Assembly (NCBI GenBank): GCA_002747435.1
Contig: PDPH01000053.1
Span: 1 to 61,550, forward strand
From: Pseudomonadota bacterium
GTDB taxonomy: Bacteria > Pseudomonadota > Gammaproteobacteria > Thiotrichales > Thiotrichaceae
Length of the DNA: 61,550 nucleotides
Direction of reading: 5' to 3'
Under the pieces are notes generated by a model. It did no database searches, was not told the DNA's origin, and was given only the letters and a program-made list of their open reading frames with translations. This document shows, piece by piece, positions 17,450-25,890 of this stretch (its first letter is position 1; each line of letters begins with the position of its first letter). The translations under genes and the position numbers were made by a program.

Positions 17450-18898
17450 TCACTCTTTTGGCGCATGGGTATTTAATAAGTTATTGCCAGAATCTTCACT
17501 GTGTTGCTCTTCAGCGACTTGTTTTTCCAATGAAGTATCCACACTAATATCAGCATTTCTTTGCTTAGGTAGTGTTTGGGGTTTGGCTGACTGTGGTGTT
17601 GATGGAATCCAAGCATCCGTTTCTGCAATAGTGCGCTGAGTATCTGTTGGATTGTCTATACGTACTTTATAAATTGGCGTTGGTATAATAATACCTTGAA
17701 TATCAAAGGCTTCCTTAATCTTACGGATGGCTTCGCTACGTACTTTACCCCAGTCGTGTTTGCTTTGATCAACCCAAGCATACAGGGTCAGTGTTACATT
17801 AAAGTCACCTAGCTGATCAATCAAAATGGAGGGTTTGGGATCTGCCAGTATCCCGGGCTGATGATCAAGCACATTCAAGGCAATATTTTGCACTTCCAGT
17901 AAATCAATCTCTGTATCTACGCCGATGGAAAAGTCAAAGCGCCGTTGCGGATTGCGTGTATAGTTAGTAATTACCGCTTTGAATACCATAGCATTTGGAA
18001 TACGAATTTGGTTGCCATCAATGGAAATCAGCACCGTCGCTCTTGAGGTAAGTCGGGCAACCCTTCCTTGATACCCTCCAATCAATACTAAATCATTAAG
18101 CTCAAAGGGGTGGCGAAGGCTAAGCAAAATACTGGCAATGTAGTTTTCCACAGTGTCACGAATGGCAAAGCTGATCGCTAAACCGAGAATACCAGCCGCG
18201 CCCAGAACAGTGCTAATCAGTGAGGTAGCATCCAGCAAAACCAATGCCACAATAATGCCAAGAAAGATAAAGCATAAGCGAGTAATCTGACCGAATAAAT
18301 TGGCAATAAAGGGATTGGGCGTCAGTTTGAGGAATAGCTTTTTCCAACCGGAGATCCACGAGCCTAATACCCAACAAATGGCAATCATGAGTAAAGCTAG
18401 GAGCAAAACGGGTAAATTGGCAATAAAGTCACGACTTAGGGTTAGTATTTTTTGTTGGGTTTTTTCCAGACGACTGCTAATGGTACGATCGATACTTAGA
18501 TTATTTTCTACTTCAACCACACCTTCAACTTGACGGGCGAATTGGACTGCTCGATTTTGCACGGCTGCTGATTCAACCTGGCCTTCTAGGGTCACTACGC
18601 CACTACTAACATCGACAATGCGTACTTGCTGCATAGTGTCGAGTTCGGAATAAATTTTCCTTAAACGATTACGTATTTTTTTATCGTCAATGGCATTGGA
18701 ATCTGTGGCAATAACGCGATCAGTAACAACTGCTTCATCCTGTGTGTTAGTTCCTCCACCTTGGCCGGTGAGTATGTTGGTAATATCTTCCAGTTCTGCC
18801 TGTGCATGAAACGGCATGACAAGTAAAAAAAGTAAAGCAAGATGCCTAACAAAATACCTAAGCCAACACCAGCCATTGCGTGGAGATAAACCGAGCAT
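17450..18898 (-). CDS. BON domain-containing small-conductance mechanosensitive (MscS-type) channel
   Basis: The ATG at 18898 is chosen (482 residues) because AAGGAG precedes it at ideal spacing and it begins a signal peptide ending near HAQAE. A longer frame to 18997 has no such support. A BON domain lies at about residues 65-130 (RIVDVSSGVVTLEGQVES). Three transmembrane helices follow, then the MscS core with the pore-lining helix GILGLAISFAIRDTVENYIASILL and the HPFELNDLV beta domain. It would release solutes on hypo-osmotic shock. The periplasmic BON domain, which may contact lipid, is a less common addition. The last 60 residues are hydrophilic and probably disordered. Confidence 0.88.
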   Translation of the reverse strand: MLGLSPRNGWCWLRYFVRHLALLFLLVMPFHAQAELEDITNILTGQGGGTNTQDEAVVTDRVIATDSNAIDDKKIRNRLRKIYSELDTMQQVRIVDVSSGVVTLEGQVESAAVQNRAVQFARQVEGVVEVENNLSIDRTISSRLEKTQQKILTLSRDFIANLPVLLLALLMIAICWVLGSWISGWKKLFLKLTPNPFIANLFGQITRLCFIFLGIIVALVLLDATSLISTVLGAAGILGLAISFAIRDTVENYIASILLSLRHPFELNDLVLIGGYQGRVARLTSRATVLISIDGNQIRIPNAMVFKAVITNYTRNPQRRFDFSIGVDTEIDLLEVQNIALNVLDHQPGILADPKPSILIDQLGDFNVTLTLYAWVDQSKHDWGKVRSEAIRKIKEAFDIQGIIIPTPIYKVRIDNPTDTQRTIAETDAWIPSTPQSAKPQTLPKQRNADISVDTSLEKQVAEEQHSEDSGNNLLNTHAPKE

Positions 18899-19235
18899 AA
18901 AGACACTCCTTATTAAAATACTTAATAGAGTGTTAACGAAGCTGGGTGATTTGGCAAGGATAAGATAATTGCGTGGATTTTGGCTTGATGTATTCAAGTA
19001 ATCACATATCCCAAAACAAATGTATTGCTATTATAAGTGGCTTGGATTTAACCTGCCACGCAAAGATTAACTTCGCTGTACCGAGTCATTGTCTGCGTGA
19101 TCAGTGGCCTAGCAATATACCCACAGAACACTGCGAACTTTAAGTTTATACCTGATATATCGGTAATCAAGGAGGCTAGTACAAAGATTAGGCAGACTCC
19201 CCGTACCGGTACACATGTCCAGTAAGGAAGCATCT

Positions 19236-19865
19236 ATGAATTATCTCATTATTCCAGTGACTGCTTTTCAGCAGAATTGCAGCATTGTGTGGTGTGGGCA
19301 AACCCAACACTGCGCTATTATCGATCCGGGTGGCGATATTGAACGTATTGTCGCCGCCGTCAGACATAATAAATTATCTGTACAAGCGATTTGGTTGACG
19401 CATGGTCATCTTGATCATGTTGGAGGGGCACTTGCTCTATCCAAACACTATGCTGTTGAGATTATTGGTCCACAGCAAGGCGATTTGTTTTGGTTGGAAG
19501 GCTTGCCACAGCAAGCACGTCAATTTGGCTTCTCTCATCATGATGCTTTTTTGCCAAATCAGTGGTTGGTAGAAGGTGAGGTGTTGATCTTGGGTAAAGA
19601 ACAATTCGAGGTTATTCACACGCCCGGACATACACCAGGGCATATTGTGTTATTTAATCGCAAGGCGGGTATTTTATTTGCGGGTGATGTGCTGTTTTCT
19701 GGTTCGATTGGCCGCACAGATTTTCCGGGCGGTAATCATGCTGAGCTGATTGCATCCATTAAACAAAAACTTTGGCCTTTAGGGGATAATGTCACGGTTG
19801 TTCCTGGGCATGGGCCGAATACATCCATTGGTATCGAACGACGGAGCAATCCTTATTTATGTTAA
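19236..19865 (+). CDS. Metallo-beta-lactamase fold hydrolase, glyoxalase II-like (YcbL type)
   Basis: A 209-residue hydrolase with the metal motif THGHLDHVGG (H56, H58, D60, H61), a second ligand set HTPGHTPGHI, the FAGDVLF aspartate and PGHGP near the end. It is short like E. coli YcbL (215) and lacks the separate helical substrate domain of true glyoxalase II, so the thioester substrate is uncertain. The start at 19236 is preferred over the ATG at 19215 because AAGGAAG lies just upstream. It overlaps the next gene by seven bases, so the two form an operon. Confidence 0.88.
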   Translation: MNYLIIPVTAFQQNCSIVWCGQTQHCAIIDPGGDIERIVAAVRHNKLSVQAIWLTHGHLDHVGGALALSKHYAVEIIGPQQGDLFWLEGLPQQARQFGFSHHDAFLPNQWLVEGEVLILGKEQFEVIHTPGHTPGHIVLFNRKAGILFAGDVLFSGSIGRTDFPGGNHAELIASIKQKLWPLGDNVTVVPGHGPNTSIGIERRSNPYLC

Positions 19866-20464
19866 CTAAGCCATTAAAGCTATCTTCCAAATATCTATTG
19901 GGGCTATTAATAGCCTTGGGCAGTGTATCCTGTACAACAACAGTACCGCCAAGCTATACGGAAAGTACTGGTGTTAGTGAGGGCTTTGTGGGTATGGATG
20001 CCACAGAGATGTTATACGCTCATAATGTAGTCAGGGCAGATGTAGGTTTACCTGCTTTACGTTGGTCAAATAAGTTAGCGCAATATGCTCAGGACTGGGC
20101 CGATCACTTGGCGAACCAAGAAGGCTGCCGCATGATTCACCGTTTTGAGCAGCGGCAAAATCAGGCCAATTACGGTGAGAATTTATTTTGGGCTAGCTCT
20201 ATGAATTGGAATGATGGTCGTGTATCCGAGCCACAAAGCATTAACTCCAGCTATGTCGCTTATGACTGGGCAAGCGAGAAACAATTTTATTCTTATAATG
20301 CCAATCATTGTCGCCCTGGCGAAGAGTGTGGTCACTATACACAAATGGTTTGGCGCAATACGACCGATGTAGGATGTGCTGTATCGCTTTGTCCTGAGAA
20401 TGGGCAGATTTGGGTATGTAACTACAATCCACCCGGAAACTGGCAAGGAGAGCGTCCTTATTAA
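19859..20464 (+). CDS. CAP (SCP/PR-1) domain lipoprotein
   Basis: A 201-residue lipoprotein with lipobox LGSVSC (Cys25) and a CAP domain from about residue 50. Diagnostic motifs are HNVVRADVGLPALRWS, YGENLFW, CGHYTQMVWRNTTDVGCA and the terminal VCNYNPPGN. The cysteine pattern and these motifs resemble eukaryotic PR-1 proteins more than the shorter bacterial YkwD type. Such domains bind lipids or sterols, but no enzymatic role is firmly known in bacteria. It overlaps the preceding hydrolase gene by seven bases. Its stop codon overlaps the stop of the opposing small membrane protein gene. Confidence 0.87.
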   Translation: MLTKPLKLSSKYLLGLLIALGSVSCTTTVPPSYTESTGVSEGFVGMDATEMLYAHNVVRADVGLPALRWSNKLAQYAQDWADHLANQEGCRMIHRFEQRQNQANYGENLFWASSMNWNDGRVSEPQSINSSYVAYDWASEKQFYSYNANHCRPGEECGHYTQMVWRNTTDVGCAVSLCPENGQIWVCNYNPPGNWQGERPY

Positions 20465-20676
20465 AGGAAGAAAGAAGCGAACGACAAGGTAATCACCACA
20501 ATACTGATCAAGGCTAATTTCCAGCCGCTCATGGGCGGCAATTCTTCCTGTCCTTCTGTTTCTGCTTGGCTGAACTCCCTATCACCGCCTAAGCGCTTCA
20601 AGGGGAGTAAAGCCATATTCAACCGCCACAAGAAATGCTCAAATAAGCTATCAAAATGAGCAAAGTACAGTTTCAT
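20461..20676 (-). CDS. Small tail-anchored membrane protein, unknown function
   Basis: A 71-residue protein that I do not recognise. It has a hydrophilic N-terminal region (residues 1-50) and a single C-terminal hydrophobic helix (about 51-71, WKLALISIVVITLSFASFFL), which gives a tail-anchored topology. Its ATG overlaps the stop of the upstream large membrane protein gene (ATGA), so the two are translationally coupled and probably make one complex. Its own stop overlaps the CAP-domain gene stop on the other strand. Confidence 0.72.
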   Translation of the reverse strand: MKLYFAHFDSLFEHFLWRLNMALLPLKRLGGDREFSQAETEGQEELPPMSGWKLALISIVVITLSFASFFL

Positions 20677-22220
20677 GTGCTTACCTGTGAGACAGATGAT
20701 TGAGGGCGGTAGCGCGCATGGGCTATGACCAGTTCACGCCACATGCTTTTATTAATGCGGTAAATGTCAAAGCGCCAAATTTGCCGCCACCGATTAATAT
20801 TCGTTTCCGCGCTAAAAAACTCTTGCATGACATGAGGTAAAAATCTTAGGCCAACTGATTGAGCGTAAGGCTCAATTTTTTTATGTGCTTCCAACCAAGT
20901 CACCATGCGTAAGACTTGCTGCTCCTGTTCATTTTGCACAGCTTGTTTGACAGGCACAACCAAATAATAGCTGAACCAACCCGTATACAGATAGGGCTGC
21001 AACAGATTGAATTGGCCTGCATCGTCATCTTGGCGCGCATAAAAGCTACTGAGTTGCTCGGCATCTTCAGCGCTATAGCGCCGCCCGGTATAAAAGCGAG
21101 CATATTCCAAGCCATCAATCAAACCCAATATTAGAATAAATAAATCAATCAATAAGCCAGCGACCAGAGGGACATAATCAGTCGTACTGAGGCGTATTTT
21201 TTTGCCAATTTCAGCGTCAGAACCATTCATTCCCAAGGTGAGTACGGCTGAAAAGACCTCCCAAGAGCGTTCCAGTACTGTGCGATTATTGCTTTGATCA
21301 AATAAGGCAACTTTGTGAGTATCCGGTAAGTCTTCCAGTGCGAGTAATAGCGCATCAATTTTTCGGGTGATTTCTGCATCCATACAGGACACTACGGTAC
21401 TTTGTTCGGTCTTAGGATTAACCGAATCAAGAAATTTACGTTTGTCACCGCGACGATTGTCTAATTCTGTACGAATACGGCTTGCAACCGCACCATTTTT
21501 ATAACTACCAATGGTGGCGACAATGTCATTGAGTTCACGCTCACGCGCTTTGACACCCGTTTCACTCAGATCAAGTTCGTCCAAGAGTTTATTTAATTTG
21601 CTTAGGTTTGCGCCCACCTGCTCACCTAAACCTTTAAGCTCCTCAGCCATGACGCCAAAAAGACGAGCTTCATCATTACGCAGGTAGTTTAGTGCCCCTT
21701 TACCCGGCAGACTTTTTTCACCACAAGTACCGCCATATAGGTTTTCATCACGGGCTTTTTTGCTGGAATACATCGACAGCTCAGCCGCCACTTCATAAAC
21801 ATGATTAAAAGATTGTTGATAAGTACGAGCCGCATGACGAATTTCTTCTATGCTGTCTTTGTAAACTTCCTCTGCATAACTACCTGCACGAAAGGTTTCA
21901 TACCACCAGCCGTAACTAAAAAATACACTGAATAGCATGGCGACCAAGTAAACCAGTAGAGCAAGAAAACGAGTGATCTTTCGATACCCATGAATCATAA
22001 ACAGCAGTGTAATGACCAATGTTGCCTGAATGGTGAACACCATGAATGCGACGAACAAGCTTTTCCAGAAATTTAAGTCACTATTACTTTCAACATTAAG
22101 AATCACCAAGCCTTTGTAACTGGTGATAAAAGAAATCACGGAAAGCAGTATGATCAAAACCAGCGTTAAATTAATTGAGCGCTTGGGTTTCGATGGCTGC
22201 CTGGGGCGCGCCTTCGGCAT
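20673..22220 (-). CDS. Four-helix membrane protein with large periplasmic coiled-coil domain, unknown function
   Basis: A 515-residue protein that I cannot place in a family. The ATG at 22220 has AAGGA at good spacing; an ATG at 22247 adds nine residues without support. A basic N-terminus precedes three hydrophobic helices near residues 18-38, 58-80 and 85-105. A helical, charged region of about 230 residues follows, predicted periplasmic, with a cysteine in GGTCGEK and another in VVSCMD that may form a disulfide. The fourth helix is VAGLLIDLFILILGLIDGL, and about 140 cytoplasmic residues end the protein. The layout resembles a sensor or mechanical coupler. It is coupled to the 71-residue tail-anchored protein gene. 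Confidence 0.78.
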   Translation of the reverse strand: MPKARPRQPSKPKRSINLTLVLIILLSVISFITSYKGLVILNVESNSDLNFWKSLFVAFMVFTIQATLVITLLFMIHGYRKITRFLALLVYLVAMLFSVFFSYGWWYETFRAGSYAEEVYKDSIEEIRHAARTYQQSFNHVYEVAAELSMYSSKKARDENLYGGTCGEKSLPGKGALNYLRNDEARLFGVMAEELKGLGEQVGANLSKLNKLLDELDLSETGVKARERELNDIVATIGSYKNGAVASRIRTELDNRRGDKRKFLDSVNPKTEQSTVVSCMDAEITRKIDALLLALEDLPDTHKVALFDQSNNRTVLERSWEVFSAVLTLGMNGSDAEIGKKIRLSTTDYVPLVAGLLIDLFILILGLIDGLEYARFYTGRRYSAEDAEQLSSFYARQDDDAGQFNLLQPYLYTGWFSYYLVVPVKQAVQNEQEQQVLRMVTWLEAHKKIEPYAQSVGLRFLPHVMQEFFSAETNINRWRQIWRFDIYRINKSMWRELVIAHARYRPQSSVSQVST

Positions 22221-22394
22221 TATCAAATTCCTTGTTATATATTCCATGTCAGATGCCGTAGCATCTGTAGCCCTATCAGTCAGATTATATTTTCAACACA
22301 ACCCACTCAGTGTGCAAAAGAAATCGCTCTATATGACATTAACAATATCAATCTAGCAACATCAATCTGTCTGACCAAGCTTATAGTGTCAGGT

Positions 22395-23561
22395 TCATTG
22401 TAGTTTTATGTTTATGTCAAAAGATTGTTTTTTGCCCTGTTGGTTCTGCCGTTTTACTCGAATGCTGACTGCGTCACCCGGAAAAAACCGACTCAAGCCT
22501 AATAATAAATCAGCCATGGTTTGAATGGGCTGATCATTCAAATGCGTGATTTGGTCACCACTACGCACACCTGCTTGGGCAGCAGCACCCTTTTCAATCA
22601 GTCGCTTAATCATTAAACCTTGCGCTTGCTGATCAAGCCAGACGCCTAGTTTTCCTGTGGGTGGCAAGCTATGTAACTGTGTTTGAACAAAGTAGTCAGC
22701 TTGTTCAACTTCGACCTTGCCGGGATCACTACTTAATACCACTACCATCGCATCATCAGGCTGCTGGCGAGCCACATCAGCCGGAATTCCCTTACCGTAA
22801 CTCATATGCCCTGAGCCTGCCAAGATGATCATGCGATAATTAGGGTGATCGTTTAAAAAACGAACGGCATGACTGGCCATGGTTTCTTCCCAGATACGTT
22901 GTACTGTTACAAAGCGTTCAAATTGTTTTTTATCTCGCTGGTGTTGTTGGAAGATTTTTTCCAGTTTAGCTCGATACACTGGATCGGCAGGATGAATCGT
23001 TTCAGGTAATTGTGCTCTTTCTTCACTGCTTAGACTAGCTAAACCTGATGCAGCCACTTTTCGAGTCAGTTCTGTTGGTGCATTTAACGCAATCACGGGT
23101 AATTGATGGGCTTTAGCAAACTCCATCACAGGACGCAACATACGGTAATCATAGCGCCAACGTTCGTAATAGCCGCTACGTCGCAATAATTCATCTTCGC
23201 TGATATTAGCCGCCAACCAGTCATCAATAGCAGGCTGAAAAGCTTGCTGAAACCACTCCACGCCAATGGCTATTTTGGGAGATTGTTCATACAAACCTTT
23301 GAGAATAGCAAGCTGTGTTAAGTGATGATCATAACGATCATGCGTTTCCCCGACAAACACCCAGCGTTTATCGCGTAGTTGTTCTAAAAACACCTGAAAA
23401 TCTAAGTCAGTATCTTGATGGCGTACTGTGGCTTGAATTTGATTTTGATGATTTAATAAGCTGGCAAGGGCTGGAAAACTAGTCGCTATTAATGCGATAG
23501 CCAAACAGCCACTTGTCAGAAAACAGCGCATGCGCCAGATGGAATACAGCAAAGGTGTCAT
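22395..23561 (-). CDS. ChaN-family (Tiki-like) exported protein with C-terminal PDZ domain
   Basis: A 388-residue protein with a hydrophobic signal sequence (cleavage near PALAS, residue 34). The ChaN domain spans about 45-290 and shows VFVGETHDRYDHH, IGVEWFQQAFQPAIDDWL and ILAGSGHMSYGKGIP. These Glu and His motifs form the metal or heme site of the ChaN/EreA-like superfamily. A PDZ domain follows at about 300-385 (LIEKGAAAQAGVRSGDQITHLNDQPI). ChaN proteins are implicated in iron or heme uptake. The PDZ addition suggests binding of a peptide C-terminus. It lies 174 bases upstream of the 515-residue membrane protein on the same strand. Confidence 0.85.
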   Translation of the reverse strand: MTPLLYSIWRMRCFLTSGCLAIALIATSFPALASLLNHQNQIQATVRHQDTDLDFQVFLEQLRDKRWVFVGETHDRYDHHLTQLAILKGLYEQSPKIAIGVEWFQQAFQPAIDDWLAANISEDELLRRSGYYERWRYDYRMLRPVMEFAKAHQLPVIALNAPTELTRKVAASGLASLSSEERAQLPETIHPADPVYRAKLEKIFQQHQRDKKQFERFVTVQRIWEETMASHAVRFLNDHPNYRMIILAGSGHMSYGKGIPADVARQQPDDAMVVVLSSDPGKVEVEQADYFVQTQLHSLPPTGKLGVWLDQQAQGLMIKRLIEKGAAAQAGVRSGDQITHLNDQPIQTMADLLLGLSRFFPGDAVSIRVKRQNQQGKKQSFDINIKLQ

Positions 23562-23669
23562 GGGATAATTCCGTGCTTACGGCGAATATTATCGCTTTGA
23601 GGCTTATGTTAGCATTGAGTGCTTGAGTTATGCGACACACACTTAGTAAGTATTTTCAGGATAAGGCTA

Positions 23670-25745
23670 ATGTATTTTCAAATTTCTCGTAGCTTGAAGG
23701 GCTTATGCTTATTCAGTAGTTTGTTAATGCTTTTCTGTCTAGGCAACTCAGATGGCAAATGGTGGTCTGAGGCTCAGGCTCAAGTAACAGCAGCACCACT
23801 AGTGCTGCATCATCGTTTGAAAATAGTGCCTGATCTCGACAATAGTATATTGACTATTGAAGATGAAATTGAACTAACAGGTCACGAAGGTACTTTACAG
23901 GCTTTTGAGTTGAATAAAGCCTTTACGGTTGAGTATGCGGGCAAAGTGCTTCAAGCCAGCGAGACTCATCCCAATGGTACAAATGTTTATCAACTCCCTG
24001 AAACCAGCGAGCTGGTACGCTTAAAATACAGTGGACAATTACAATCCACACCTCTGTGTAATTGGCTGACAGAAGCTTGCCGCCGTTTGGATAAGGAAGG
24101 GATTTACCTTGATGCAGCCAGCGCTTGGTATCCTGACTTACCGAATGCCTTACATACCTTTGAAATGAGCGTGCTAGACTTACCTGAAAAATGGGTCAGT
24201 TTGAGTCAAGGTCAACAGACCGCAACAGGTTGGCAAGAGCTGTTGCCGCAAAAAGCGATCTATTTGCTAGCCAGCCATTTCAAGGTCTACCAGCAGGAAG
24301 GTTCAACATTCACCGCGATGGTTTACCTGCGATCTACAGATGATGCTTTAGCAGAAAAATACCTTCAAGCAACCCAGCATTATATTGAACAATACTCACA
24401 TTTATTAGGTAATTACCCCTACAGCAAATTTGCAACGGTTGAAAGTTTTTGGGAAACCGGTTGGGGGATGCCCTCTTTTACTTTGCTAGGCTCACGGGTG
24501 ATGCGCCTACCTTTTATTTTGGATAGTTCTTTTCCACATGAGATTCTGCATAACTGGTGGGGGAATAGTGTTTATATTGATGCTAGCGAAGGTAACTGGA
24601 CAGAAGGTTTGACCGCTTACTTGGCTGATTACCGTATTCAGGAGTTAAAAGGCGAAGGTACTAAATATCGCCGCGATATGCTGCAAAAATACTTGGCCTT
24701 TACACAAAGCGGTGAGGATTTTCCCTTAAAAGCGTTTCGTAGCCGTCATGATCATACTACCCAAGCGGTCGGCTACAGTAAGTCACTCATGTTTTTCCAT
24801 GATCTGCGGCAGCGTCTGGGAGATAAGGTTTTTTTCCTGAGTTTACGACACTTCTATGACACTCATGTTTTTCAGCAGGCTCGTTTTAGCGATTTACGCC
24901 ATAGTTTTGAAGCAGTGAGCAAGCAAGACTTAAAGCCCTTATTTCAGCAGTGGTTGGCGCGTACAGGTGCACCACAATTAAAAATTGCTGACTACACCTT
25001 TACAAGCACGCAGACGGAGCAAAAAGAGCATGTAAGTTTGCAGTTGAGCCTTGAACAGGCGGAGAATGAAACCTTCGATCTTTATATTCCGGTGCTTGCC
25101 AGCTTTGCTGAACAAGCGCCAGAAATACAATATTTGACTATGAATCAATTACAACAAAATTATACATTGGAGTTTGCTACTAAACCGTTACAGGTTGCTG
25201 TAGACCCTGATTTTGATGTGTTTCGCCTGCCTAGCAAAGAAGAAGTGCCACCGGCTTTGAATGTATTGTTTAACCGCACGCCAAAAACCTTTGTCATTGC
25301 ACGCAATGTACCGGCTGGCATGGAATTAGAGTGGAATAAATTGGCGGAGGCACTGGCTAAAAACTTGCCCGAATCTCATATTCAGTATGATGATGAGCCT
25401 TTGCCAGACGGTGAGCTGGTCGTGCTGTTAGGAGCAGATAACGCGGTTCTAACCGCCGCTTTGTTGCATGCTCAACAGCCTTTCAAATTGAACGAAACAG
25501 CTTTTGTGTTAAACAGTGTTAGCTACACTTGTGGCTTACATTCATTAGCCTTGAGCCTAAGCGCCGGTAAACAGCAGTTGATTTTACTGGATGCACCTAC
25601 TCCAGAAACTTTAGCTTTGCTGATGCGCAAGATACCACACTATGGTAAATACAGTTATGTTTTGTTTGATAATGCAACAGGGAAAAATGCTGCCAAAGGT
25701 CAATGGGAAATGGATCATTCGCCTATGGTGATTAAACCAAACTAA
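23670..25745 (+). CDS. Exported M1-type zinc metallopeptidase
   Basis: A 691-residue protein starting at ATG 23670, with AGGATAAGG upstream, followed by a signal peptide. A longer GTG frame from 23619 is rejected. The zinc site HEILH lies at 290-294, with the third ligand glutamate 18 residues on in NWTEGLTAYLADY. In place of the GAMEN exopeptidase motif stands ETGWGMPSFTLLG, so aminopeptidase specificity is uncertain. The beta-rich N-terminal domain is typical of M1 enzymes. The C-terminal 170 residues have no motif that I know. It is divergent from the chaN-like gene. Confidence 0.85.
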   Translation: MYFQISRSLKGLCLFSSLLMLFCLGNSDGKWWSEAQAQVTAAPLVLHHRLKIVPDLDNSILTIEDEIELTGHEGTLQAFELNKAFTVEYAGKVLQASETHPNGTNVYQLPETSELVRLKYSGQLQSTPLCNWLTEACRRLDKEGIYLDAASAWYPDLPNALHTFEMSVLDLPEKWVSLSQGQQTATGWQELLPQKAIYLLASHFKVYQQEGSTFTAMVYLRSTDDALAEKYLQATQHYIEQYSHLLGNYPYSKFATVESFWETGWGMPSFTLLGSRVMRLPFILDSSFPHEILHNWWGNSVYIDASEGNWTEGLTAYLADYRIQELKGEGTKYRRDMLQKYLAFTQSGEDFPLKAFRSRHDHTTQAVGYSKSLMFFHDLRQRLGDKVFFLSLRHFYDTHVFQQARFSDLRHSFEAVSKQDLKPLFQQWLARTGAPQLKIADYTFTSTQTEQKEHVSLQLSLEQAENETFDLYIPVLASFAEQAPEIQYLTMNQLQQNYTLEFATKPLQVAVDPDFDVFRLPSKEEVPPALNVLFNRTPKTFVIARNVPAGMELEWNKLAEALAKNLPESHIQYDDEPLPDGELVVLLGADNAVLTAALLHAQQPFKLNETAFVLNSVSYTCGLHSLALSLSAGKQQLILLDAPTPETLALLMRKIPHYGKYSYVLFDNATGKNAAKGQWEMDHSPMVIKPN

Positions 25746-25821
25746 AAAATAGCCTAAGAGGATTTTACTCAGCAACAGTTGAATGACTTGGATGCTGGCT
25801 CATCTGCCTCATAACTAAAAG

Positions 25822-25845
25822 AAAAAGCCAGGCAACATACCTGGC
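25822..25845 (-). terminator. Rho-independent terminator of amiB
   Basis: On the minus strand GCCAGG and CCTGGC (plus coordinates 25840-25845 and 25827-25832) form a stem around a 7-base loop, followed by TTTTTCTTTT. It lies about 45 bases after the amidase stop. Confidence 0.75.
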
Positions 25846-25890
25846 CGAACAGAGAGATCCCAATTTACTCATAAATCCCTAAAGACGCTA

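Noticed and set aside
19203..19212. GTACCGGTAC palindrome upstream of the metallo-beta-lactamase-fold gene
   Set aside because: A 10-base palindrome alone is expected by chance at this scale, and nothing repeats it nearby.
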